Assembly: GCA_001969505.1 (NCBI GenBank)
Contig: LSSK01000122.1
Location: 1-32,634 of the forward strand
Origin: Zancudomyces culisetae
Lineage: Eukaryota; Kickxellomycota; Harpellomycetes; Harpellales; Legeriomycetaceae
Length of the DNA: 32,634 nucleotides
Direction: 5' to 3'
The translations under genes and the position numbers were made by a program. The stretch's first letter is position 1. Every line of letters starts with the position of its first letter. This document shows, piece after piece, positions 21,643 through 30,557 of the stretch. The notes under the pieces were generated by a model. It was given only the letters and a program-made list of their open reading frames with translations, did no database searches and was not told the origin of the DNA.

Positions 21643-22306
21643 TTTTTTCACCTGCGCGCTTTTGATCTCGATATATACAGGCTTTGTTCAAATAGACGTT
21701 GCGCGGTAGTGTATATGTGATATATCTAGCTGCACAACCAAAAATGATAAAAGAATCCCAAACATCCGCCAGCCTAACGTACGGAGCTTTATTAAGTGTG
21801 GACGCTCGTATTGTCCATTCTATATGTTCTACACACGATAATGCATGTGTATGTACCAAAGACCTACAAAGTGACTGTTATGGCATTGAGCGTTCTTTTT
21901 ATTATTTATTGACTGCATCCTAGTTCGTACTAGCTAAGTCTGTTTTAATACATGCTCAGATGAAAAAATCCAAAATAAAAATCGGGGTTAAAATTGGCCC
22001 CTCAAATCTGCGAGCTGGTTAGCAAGGCCCAGTTAAAATAGAGCTTTTTTTAATAATCCCACCCACCCCTCTATTTCCGAAAAAATACAATGCAAACGAA
22101 ATGATTACGTACCAAATTCAAATGAAAAAATACTGACTAAAATTTAATTTACAGCTAAAATTTTGTTTATTTGCCCCACCAAAAAATTGTTGTAGTTTAA
22201 ATCCTTTTTTCAAAAAATAGGAATACCAAAAACAAACTCATCTCTTTCCAATTATAGTTTCTTTACTATTTAATAAGTGGTATAGTAACAAATAAAATTC
22301 AAGACA
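21643..22306. other. Upstream region of RPT5
   Basis: AT-rich. The first 50 bp are weakly similar to the sequence after repeat A. Open frames here (21608-21859 minus, 21699-21923 plus) overlap each other and have no recognisable features. Confidence 0.5.
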
Positions 22307-23602
22307 ATGTCAGGTGGAACCCGGACTTTGGAGCAGGCACTTGATGCTCCTGAAGATTTTTCAGATTTAGACCGCGAAATTTTGCGTTTGGACAACCAAG
22401 AAGTTGTCAATCGTACAAGACTAATTGAAAATGAAATAAGAGTGCTGAAGAGTGAGTTTTCCCGAATTTACCACGAACAGCAGGCAATGACGGAGAAGAC
22501 AAAAGATAACAAACAGAAAATAGAGATGAATAGACAGCTGCCGTATTTGGTGGGAAATGTAGTGGAGATATTAGACATTCAACCAGATCCCGAAGAGGAG
22601 GATGGTGCAAATGTGGACTTGGACTCACAGAGAGCTGGAAAATGTGCAGTAATTAAAACATCTACTAGACAAACCGTGTTTTTGCCGCTAATTGGGCTGG
22701 TGGATTCTGCAGATTTAGAGCCAGGAGATTTGATTGGAGTTCACAAAGACAGTTTTCTTGTTTTGGAAAAATTGCCACCAGAATACGATTCAAGAGTTAA
22801 GGCCATGGAGGTAGATGAGAAACCTACAGAGGATTACACAGATATTGGTGGGCTAGATAAGCAGATTGAAGAATTGGTGGAGGCGATTGTTTTGCCAATG
22901 ACACACGCCGAAAGATTTAAGAATCTGGGCATCAAGCCACCAAAGGGTGTACTAATGTACGGTCCACCAGGAACAGGAAAGACACTTTTGGCCAGAGCAT
23001 GTGCAGCACAAACTCAATCGACATATCTCAAACTGGCCGGTCCTCAGCTAGTGCAAATGTTTATAGGAGATGGAGCCAAGCTAGTTCGGGATGCGTTCGC
23101 TTTGGCCAAGGAAAAGGCGCCCTGTATTATATTTATTGATGAATTGGATGCCATTGGAACAAAGAGATTTGATAGCGACAAGAGTGGCGATCGTGAGGTT
23201 CAGCGAACTATGCTGGAGCTGCTTAACCAGCTGGATGGTTTTGGTAGCGACGATCGGATCAAGGTCATAGCTGCTACCAACAGAATTGATATTCTTGATC
23301 CTGCTCTGCTGCGTTCAGGTCGTTTGGATAGAAAAATCGAATTTCCTCTTCCTAACCAAGCCGCCCGTGCAAGAATCCTTCAAATCCACTCCCGGAAAAT
23401 GAATGTCTCTCCTAACGTCAACTATGATGAACTTGCACGTAGTTGTGACGAATTCAATGGTGCCCAGTGCAAAGCCATCTGTGTCGAAGCTGGTATGATC
23501 GCACTGCGTCGTGGGGCATCTCAGCTCAACCACGAAGATTTTATGGAAGGAATTCAGGAAGTGCAGGCAAGAAAAAAGACTTCTCTCCAATATTTTGCAT
23601 AG
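22307..23602 (+). CDS. RPT5: 26S proteasome regulatory ATPase Rpt5 (S6A/PSMC3)
   Basis: AAA+ ATPase of the 19S base ring that unfolds ubiquitylated substrates and threads them into the 20S core. It is a single exon of 431 residues, the normal length for Rpt5. In order: an N-terminal coiled coil (about 20-72), an OB domain (about 80-160), then the AAA domain. The AAA domain has Walker A GPPGTGKT (219-226), the pore-loop region [15 protein letters not shown] (about 250-264), Walker [10 protein letters not shown] (about 274-282), sensor 1 AATNR (about 322-326) and arginine fingers RSGR (336-339). The C-terminus is LQYFA, so the HbYX slot that opens the 20S gate reads Y-F-A instead of the Y-Y-A or F-Y-A I know from human and yeast. 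Assignment to Rpt5 rests on the N-terminal half and the C-terminal tail. Confidence 0.97.
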   Translation: MSGGTRTLEQALDAPEDFSDLDREILRLDNQEVVNRTRLIENEIRVLKSEFSRIYHEQQAMTEKTKDNKQKIEMNRQLPYLVGNVVEILDIQPDPEEEDGANVDLDSQRAGKCAVIKTSTRQTVFLPLIGLVDSADLEPGDLIGVHKDSFLVLEKLPPEYDSRVKAMEVDEKPTEDYTDIGGLDKQIEELVEAIVLPMTHAERFKNLGIKPPKGVLMYGPPGTGKTLLARACAAQTQSTYLKLAGPQLVQMFIGDGAKLVRDAFALAKEKAPCIIFIDELDAIGTKRFDSDKSGDREVQRTMLELLNQLDGFGSDDRIKVIAATNRIDILDPALLRSGRLDRKIEFPLPNQAARARILQIHSRKMNVSPNVNYDELARSCDEFNGAQCKAICVEAGMIALRRGASQLNHEDFMEGIQEVQARKKTSLQYFA

Positions 23603-24229
23603 TTTTTTTTTTCTTTTACTTCTTTTGCTTGTTTTCTTTCCCCTTAATTTTGCTATTGGTGTTTTATTTCAATTATTCCCATTCTAAAACTATATAATAT
23701 AGCTCTTTATTTCAAATATTTTTTCTTTTTTACTTGAAGATCTGACTCATGAAACTAATTGATGCTTTTTTACTGCCTCTTGTTTTATTCCGTTACTTTC
23801 AATTCATTTATTTCGACTATTTACCACTATCATTGTTATTACTATTTCTAAATTATTTTTTCAAGCATGCTCAAAAGGCAGAAAATATATATTTAAAGGC
23901 TAAGCGTTGCCCATTGTCTCAATATCACTTTGGTTGATTGTTTGCTACCAAGCTATTTCAAATCAACAAGAGCAAGGCACATAATTAAATCGCATTGTCA
24001 CTGTGATGTTGGCTTCTAAGCCCCAAAGTCTTTTTTTTTGCACTTTTATTTTACGCAAAATTGGCAAATGAAAACTTAAAATGGATGAAATAGAATAGAA
24101 AAACTTGGGTTGTACTTACAATTTCAATAGTATCCTTCTATAAATAAACATCATATTTGCGCTAAGAGCAAGAAGCATTCAGGTGAAAATCGCGACTGTA
24201 TAATCCAACAATAACAATATCACCATACC
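23603..24229. other. Intergenic region between RPT5 and the TPR gene
   Basis: AT-rich, with pyrimidine runs just after the RPT5 stop. A 62-codon open frame (23749-23937) is Phe/Leu-rich low-complexity sequence and not convincing. Nothing else is seen. Confidence 0.5.
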
Positions 24230-25428
24230 ATGTTTTCGTTTCTGAGCCAAAAAAGAGAGGAGATACATAGGGATTCAACCGAAATTCTAGCCGATGCCTC
24301 AAGATGCCTGGGGAGCGAGGACTACGAAGGTGCATTGAAGTTTTTCGATGAGCTCTGCGGATTACCTGTACAGTCAGCACTTCCTTTTCTATCCAGGGCT
24401 ACCTGTAACATGCAATTGAAACGGTGGAAAGAAGCCATCAAGGATTGTGAAAAGGTATTGCTGTTTTTGAACACGGAAATTGACAACAAAGTAGCTGAGG
24501 GATGTAGAACGATCCATTCGGTTGCATTAATTAGAATGGCCAAGGCCTACAAAGAATTGGGTGATTTAGAAAAGAGTAATTCCGCGCTGATTAAGAAAGA
24601 CGCCATTGAAAATAAATTTAAGAAAAGTAAAACCACCACAAGCAAGTCTAGCTCAGAAACTCTGAACGGAGAAGATGAGCGTGAAACGGCTGAGGAGCAA
24701 CGAGAGGCTGAAAAATGCCGCGAACAGGGGAATGTACTGTATAAGCAGGGAAACATCAAAGATGCGCTTGTTGCATACCGCAAAGGGTTGTCATTTGATA
24801 TGTACAACGAAAAACTGCACTCAAACGCCTGTCTATGTTTGATCAAGCAAAACGACTTGGTTATGGCAGGTAGGCATGCAGATCAAGTAGCAACCCTACA
24901 ACCTGAATGGGCCAAAGGGCCATATCTTCAAGGTAAGTATATTCTACACCATTCCTCCACCCTCCCCTTTCATAAAAAAATACTTGGCACTGGTTCTCTG
25001 TGAAGTTGGAGTGGATGGAAATTAAATATTGAGGTAAATTTAATTTAGGTAGGGTACTCGCGCTCCAAGGAAAGTATTTTGAAGCGAAAGAGCATTATAA
25101 AAAATCACTTAAACTGGATCCATCCAATAAAGTGGTTAAAAACGCGCTTTCTGATCTTGATAAAAACCACAAGGATGACATAAGCTCTTCAACACTACGG
25201 AACCGTAAGCAAAAGGCAAACAAGAGTGACAATGCTGCTGAGCTTAGCGATTCTGATGATGATGCTGATCCCAGCGCAAAGGAGAAGGCTGGGATACGCA
25301 TTGGGATTCCTTCGGTCAACACTATCGTTGAATACTCCAAAAGCTTTGCAACTGGATCAGGGCTTGAAATATTGGCAGCTGCCCTTGGAATTCTTTTAAC
25401 TTGGGCTGTTGTTGCGAGCTCGAAGTAA
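24230..25428 (+). CDS. Tail-anchored TPR protein (co-chaperone type), 2 exons
   Basis: Exon 1 is 24230-24932 and exon 2 is 25049-25428. The 116-nt intron (GTAAGT...TTTAG) joins in phase 1, giving 360 residues. TPR units: an N-terminal pair (around LGSEDYEGALKFFDELCG and MQLKRWKEAIKDCEKV), a third TPR-like unit (IRMAKAYKELGDLEKSNSAL), an acidic/Lys-rich linker, and a C-terminal set (REQGNVLYKQGNIKDALVAY, GRVLALQGKYFEAKEHY, KKSLKLDPSN). The last unit spans the intron. The C-terminus is one hydrophobic helix (GLEILAAALGILLTWAVVA) followed only by SSK, the layout of a tail-anchored membrane protein with its TPRs in the cytosol. Arrangements like this are typical of chaperone-docking proteins on ER or outer mitochondrial membrane. 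The partner is inference; no J domain is present. Confidence 0.85.
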
Positions 25429-25645
25429 TCCCTGCTCGTTTTTTTTTGTACCCACCAATTTTTGCCTTCCAGGGCTCATTATTATTGCAATTTTGACTGA
25501 CCTTGAGAAAGTAGTATTATTAAAGTTGAATTCACCTAGAAAAACAAATAAACGACATAATAAACCCACAATTCGAGTTGTTTTCCGTTGTGCTGAATAC
25601 ACAAAATTTATAAGTAGCCCACCAGGCTGATCTCTGAGCGCTGAA

Positions 25646-26365
25646 TCAAAATGTCTCGGTTTTGGACAATATGCGGAATCTGTCCTTGATGTTTACATTG
25701 GTGCGGTTGACAAGCTCAGCACCGTATTTTTGCTTTATTTTTGCCCAGTTCCTACCGAACTGCCTGTATCCATGTCTAAGCGCATCATCCTCCGATTGCG
25801 TCCACTTTCTCTTCTTTGTTGAGCTCCTGCCAATGTCACTTTTGAGGCTTTTATTGATACTTTTACTACGTATGCCCAAGTTGGTAAGGGTGTTATTTTT
25901 ATAGTTAATACCCTTGTTAGCTCTATTAATAAGGTTATCGGGCCTTTCTTTCAAAAGCTCCTCTACACTCACAATATCATCTTCTCCCCTTTTATCGCCA
26001 TTGTCACTTTTGTAGTTTAAAGGGGCCTCAAACTCAATCCCGCTACTACTTACGCTCCTGTTTCTAGAACTGCTATAAACATTGGTAAGTTGTGAAACTT
26101 TACGTGTATGAGCGCTTTCTCTGATTTCATATACGTGTTCCGGTTTAACAAGTTCCTTTGTGATTTTCAATCCTAGCAATGGCGAAAACTCTGACAAACT
26201 CCTGACACCATATCTCATAAGTTTATTACATAGTACCTTTTTCTGTTGAGAAGGGTTGTTTTCAATTTTATTATCATTATTTTCGATTTCATCATCAGTT
26301 TCGGCCTTATCATCACTTTCAATCTCATCATCGGTTTCTGACTCTGTCTCGATTTGAGAATGCAT
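25646..26365 (-). CDS. Myb/SANT protein with telobox-type domain
   Basis: A 239-residue frame from the ATG at 26365. The N-terminus is acidic low-complexity (repeated ETDDEIE/SDD units) and the middle is Ser/Asn-rich. The C-terminal 56 residues form a Myb domain: KWTQSEDDALRHGYRQFG, then NWAKIKQKYG, then VNIKDRFRIL. The last helix matches the telobox VDLKDKWRNL of TRF, Taz1, Tbf1 and related TTAGGG-binding proteins, and the C-terminal position is also TRF/Taz1-like. No TRFH domain is evident. Role in telomere binding or transcription is inferred from the family. The start lies only 75 bp after the stop of the HNH gene on the same strand. A phase-compatible intron (26368-26481) could fuse the two genes, in which case this is a 3' exon. 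Confidence 0.8.
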   Translation of the reverse strand: MHSQIETESETDDEIESDDKAETDDEIENNDNKIENNPSQQKKVLCNKLMRYGVRSLSEFSPLLGLKITKELVKPEHVYEIRESAHTRKVSQLTNVYSSSRNRSVSSSGIEFEAPLNYKSDNGDKRGEDDIVSVEELLKERPDNLINRANKGINYKNNTLTNLGIRSKSINKSLKSDIGRSSTKKRKWTQSEDDALRHGYRQFGRNWAKIKQKYGAELVNRTNVNIKDRFRILSKTETF

Positions 26366-26440
26366 ATCTATTGATTGGAATTTGGTTTTGATATGAAAAT
26401 GGTTGGTTTTTAAGTATTAATATCAATAACAGTCCTCAGC

Positions 26441-27450
26441 TCAGCGCTGAGTGGCAGTAGTACACAAAAAATTATCCCTACTTATTTTCTCTTTATCACA
26501 AATTTCCATGGCTTCCTCGTAACTCAAACCAATTGTTGCTAGATACTCTCTAAAATTATTGACAAATACTTCATCGACCTCTGCTCTTAGTTGTTCTCTG
26601 GTCTTACCTATAGTCTTGTCACTATATGTGTACCAAAAAGCGTAAATATTAATATCCAAATTTGACACTCTCACCCCATTTCGTTTCACAACATGCCAAT
26701 ATCCCACCTCTTCTCGGCTATTGTGAAAAGACCTCAATCGAGTACTTTTGTTTGAAAGTCTAATAAATAATCTTAAGATTACTCTAATTACCTTTTTTTC
26801 CGTCTGTGATAATTAGTTTCCAGTTCGTGGCAAGGAACACAGAGGGTTTTGTATCCTTCTAAACCACAAAGCCCGCCTCCATATTGGATATCTACCTCAT
26901 GTGCAGCTTCCCAAAAATAACCCTCCTTTATAAAAGTACCAAGGTTCCTATCCCCAAATGCCTCGAGCCATTTCTCTTTATCTTCTAGCTTTCGGAGTAT
27001 CTTTTTATACCAAGTTGAATTTGTACTACTCAGTTTACCTAGTTTTTCAATAAAATCGCTATATGTCTCGCAGCGTAACAATTCATTGTAGTAAAGAACT
27101 GTAGGGATGCCACAGTTTGCACATTTACCCTTGTCTCTCTCTTTAACAGCCTTCCTAATAAAAGCTGGCTCCTTGCGCATCTTATACTCAACAATGCATT
27201 TTTTCGTGCAAAAGGTCATGTATGGATTTTTTGTTTCTCTTCCACAATATCTACACAATGCATAATTTTCCTTCCCGGGTAGTACCCGTGGATCTATTAT
27301 CCTCCCGTCGCTATCTTTTTGTACCTTTCGAGATCGTTCTGTTAGAACACGTTTTTTTCTAAGTTCAGGTTGCGCAATAATTCTGAACATCATTGGTACA
27401 AAATCATCTTCCCTCCATATCTGATTTCTCAACCCTTTTTCAGCAAACAT
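26441..27450 (-). CDS. HNH nuclease-family protein, ZRANB3-like HNH, 2 exons
   Basis: Exon 1 is 27450-26792; exon 2 ends at TGA 26441. The intron begins at 26791 (GTAATT). Three acceptors keep frame (exon 2 from 26759, 26744 or 26732); the 47- or 60-nt introns seem likelier than 32 nt. Residues 66-85 form a treble-clef-like pair (CRYCG...CTKKC). A second pair is C110/C113 (CANCG) with C204/C207 (CVPCH), and the HNH core is FWEAAHEVDIQYGGG (His184) to CHELE (His208). This order, with a long helical insert between the CxxC and the His, resembles the C-terminal HNH of ZRANB3, a replication-fork remodeller. The helicase part is absent. Nuclease activity and substrate are inference. The residues after the HNH (VGYWHVVKRNGVRV, LATIGLSYEEAMEIC) are not recognised. 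Confidence 0.75.
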
Positions 27451-28098
27451 CAGTATACATTCGTGCTCTTGACCGTGTTCTACATTTATCTAGCGAATCT
27501 TGTTTTGTGATTATCTTGGTATTTTTTTTGTTTTATGTTTAAAGAATGCACAAGCTTGATTCCCTGTTTTTTTTTGATCACAGAAATTGAAAGCAATAAA
27601 ATGTTTTTCAACATGAACTATTTCGGAATGAAGGTCTAAATGAGAAACATCTGTTTATAAAATAAAATCAGTAGATTTTAGACAATAAAAATTGAATTGT
27701 GGCTCTGCCTCCCAACCAAATCGGGCAGTAACCACAAAACCCATCACTTCCCATAACGAATGTCGAGTTGAAATGGTATCACGGACACTTTATCTTTTGT
27801 CTCTGTGAGTACAGTTAAGGGAATAAACCGTTTAACATGTAAATTTTCATAGAAAAGTCTATTGTAAAACAGTTATTTGAAACGATTATTCAACAATACA
27901 CTAAGAAGTTTCATAGTTCTACCAAGAATATATAAAAATGATTGTATAAAGTATGGAGATAGTAAAAAAGGTAAGTTTTTCGAGGGAGGGGGGGGGGGCT
28001 TGTAAAGCAGGAGATTTGTAGTCAAGCGTTTAAGAAAACGAACTACCACTCTCCCCTTACAGGAACACAAAAAAAAAGGACGTGGCGTCTGGTGATGT
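27451..28098. other. Intergenic region between the HNH gene and mS38
   Basis: AT-rich. A G-rich tract at 27983-27998 (GGGAG11) lies about 100 bp beyond the mS38 stop. A minus-strand open frame (27873-28109) overlaps the mS38 end and is Pro/Leu low-complexity, so it is probably not coding. Confidence 0.5.
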
Positions 28099-28950
28099 CT
28101 ATTTGCCAAGACGTCTTCTAAGTGCTCTGGTACGCTTCCTCAGCTTTCTGAATTTATGTTTGTTCATCTTCTTCTTCTTTTTCCTAAGCACACTTGAAAG
28201 TTCGTATTTATTGAAACTCTTTGGGATCAATCCAACATAGAGATCTGACTTTCTTGCAGTATGAACTTTTCGAATGCTTGTGTTCGCTAAGAGTTTGAAT
28301 GTAGGAAAGGTAATGTTATTTATGTACCTACTTCCAGAGACATTCAAGGTACGAAGTACGCTCCTTCCCAACAGCATGCTCTTAGACCCATAGGACGAAC
28401 GATCAAATGAATCGAAAAACTCCTGAACTATCTCATTTACTTCCGCTGCACCAAGTTCCATATCTCCTGCTACCGATCCAGCCTTCGTGTTAGTCCTCAC
28501 ATCGTATAAAGCCTCGGCAAAAGGACCAAGCCTTATAAGCTCTGGGATCAGTGATTCCTGGGTGAGCTGTGGCGATTTTTTCATCCATCGACTGTATTCG
28601 TGACTGATCTTTACGGATTCCCTGAATCCATCAACATCCAGCAGTGGTCGATCCATAGCAAAAAACGAAGCATATGCCCACTGGGGCAATTTGATATTCA
28701 GATTATAAGGGCTACTTTCGATATCCTTTCCAGATATTCCTCTCGGAAAGGATCCAGCTACGGTTGTTTTCGTCGTCTTTTTCGATACTCCAAAACCGAT
28801 CTTTTTACTTTTCGGTTCTGATTCGGAAAACATTCTGATTTGGTTCTTGAAAATCGAAGACCTGGCCCCGTTCGCGACATTATGATTTTTTATTGAAGGC
28901 AACCCCTTGGTCGCCGATTTTTTCAGGCTACTCACCGCTCTTAGAGACAT
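28099..28950 (-). CDS. Mitochondrial small ribosomal subunit protein mS38 (COX24/QRI5/AURKAIP1 family)
   Basis: Single exon, 283 residues, ATG at 28950. The N-terminus is basic and Ser-rich (MSLRAVSSLKKSATKGLPSI), as in mitochondrial targeting signals. The last 31 residues (LRKKKKKMNKHKFRKLRKR then TRALRRRLGK) are the diagnostic COX24 C-terminal domain: a Lys/Arg-rich helix that lies in the rRNA of the mitoribosome small subunit. In yeast, loss of this protein blocks COX1 mRNA processing and translation. The middle is family-variable. An A8T4CA tract about 190 bp upstream resembles growth-linked promoter elements. I am confident of the C-terminal domain; the middle is not diagnostic. Confidence 0.85.
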   Translation of the reverse strand: MSLRAVSSLKKSATKGLPSIKNHNVANGARSSIFKNQIRMFSESEPKSKKIGFGVSKKTTKTTVAGSFPRGISGKDIESSPYNLNIKLPQWAYASFFAMDRPLLDVDGFRESVKISHEYSRWMKKSPQLTQESLIPELIRLGPFAEALYDVRTNTKAGSVAGDMELGAAEVNEIVQEFFDSFDRSSYGSKSMLLGRSVLRTLNVSGSRYINNITFPTFKLLANTSIRKVHTARKSDLYVGLIPKSFNKYELSSVLRKKKKKMNKHKFRKLRKRTRALRRRLGK

Positions 28951-30557
28951 GGAAAATAGAAGTACGCTATTTCTGGTTATAAACCTATTTACTAAAAAAA
29001 GTGATATAAGAGAGTAGAAAAATACGAACTCGATAAAAGAGTCATCAAGATTCAGTTACTGTTTCTTCCTATCTTATTTCTCAATGTATTTGAATTCAGT
29101 CTTGTTGCAGCTTGACAGTTATATTTGTTTGGCAAAAAAAATTTTCATTGAATTTTTTAATACACGCAATTGATAACACCCGACATAAACAAATTCCCAT
29201 TTGCCAATGAGCGACGAAGCCCACCCCAGCGTTTGTTAAAATAATAAATGGGCACTCAACGTTTTGATTGTTTGGGTGGGTATTGGGCAAATAGGACTCC
29301 AGAAAATTTTAATGTTTGGTCATCTGATTAGATTTCATTTATAATAGCTTCAAATTGGATTAGCAAAAAAGGAGAAACTACTCTGCAAGGTGTTTCATAG
29401 CAATGCTATTTCAGAGCAGGCTAAAACTACATGATGACACCCTTTAAAATATCCGTTACAGCATTCATTACAATATTCATTACAATATCCATTATGGCAA
29501 TATTACGATTTTTATGTGATGCATGTTTTGCTTTAGTATAGCACGCATAGCTCTGTTCTTATGAGATTATTATTATTAATAATAGAAAGTGGGGAAGCCC
29601 AGCGGTACCATACACATTCCCACAATGTATAGGCATATATTTGCTTTATACGTAATTGTATAAACAGTTACTTATAAGACTTATGATTAGGTCTGATTCT
29701 TTTAAATATAGATAGGCACAAATACTTCATTTTTTTCAAGAACGGGTTAGTGCACCACCCTGTTCCATAAAAGACACAAAAAAAAATAAGTTTCTATAAC
29801 CGTCAGTTAATAAGGCAGGGGGATTCAGAACACATCAGATCGTGATTTAGTTTACCGGCTATAGAAAAAGCAGAACATTTGTCTTGGATTGAGCTCGAGC
29901 CTTAAATTGTCGAACTGTACCAAAGCACTTTTGTTTCATTACTTTGTATCACTAATGTTGTAAACTCGTACATGTGGTTAATTTTTCAAGTCCGCAAGTA
30001 GATAGAGCTACTCGCTGTTTTTTTACAAAATAAAAAGTAAAAGACAATGTAATTCCAAGGCCGAATAGCTTATGTTGAGGCAAGTTAACATTACTTTGGA
30101 ATACATGTGAACAAAATTTTTTTTATCCGGTATTGAGGGTTGTTTCAGCTTTTTTCTAGCTTTAATCATACCTTTCTACACATGAAATTAGTTTATGCTT
30201 CATAAGAACGAGAATAGTTCAGGGAAACTGAATCGCTTTATACTAAATAAGCTTGTGAAACTGAAAAAAGATAGAACTGCATTGGCCTGGAGTCAAAAAC
30301 CACTAAAATCACATGCAGAGATAAGTCAAATTGAAACTATTAAAAAATGAAATGAAAGGGGGGAGTTGCAAAGAAAAATGTGAACCAAGCTACCAATGTC
30401 AATTTGAACAACTCGGGTATGTCTCAATAATGAAAAGTATAAAACAGAAAAGTTAATATAAAAGCAGAGTTTCTTCTACAAAAAAGAAAAAAAAAACTCG
30501 AGAAAACCCAGAAAAGAATAGCTGAGACATTTATTCCAACCTGAGAACGAAAAAATA
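28951..30557. other. Intergenic region between divergent mS38 and right acyl-CoA oxidase
   Basis: About 1.6 kb, AT-rich, shared by two divergent promoters. It holds a short array of ATTCATTACAAT-like units (about 29459-29500), an RRPE-like tract at 29131-29147 and an A4T8 tract near 30116. A minus-strand open frame at 29096-29290 has no recognisable features. No RNA gene was seen. Confidence 0.55.
29131..29147. promoter_or_regulatory. AATTTT/RRPE-like tract upstream of mS38
   Basis: GGCAAAAAAAATTTTCA, read on the gene's strand as TGAAAATTTTTTTTGCC, about 180-200 bp before the mS38 ATG. AATTTT elements are known to link mitochondrial ribosomal protein genes to growth in several fungi. The link here is inference. 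Confidence 0.35.

Noticed and set aside
22168-22190. Proteasome control element (PACE) upstream of RPT5
   Set aside because: The reverse strand reads GGTGGGGCAAA, which has two extra G compared with GGTGGCAAA, so it is not a match.
29560-29600. Possible tRNA or small RNA gene in the long intergenic region
   Set aside because: No cloverleaf or GGTTCGA-type T-loop could be found here or in the other gaps.
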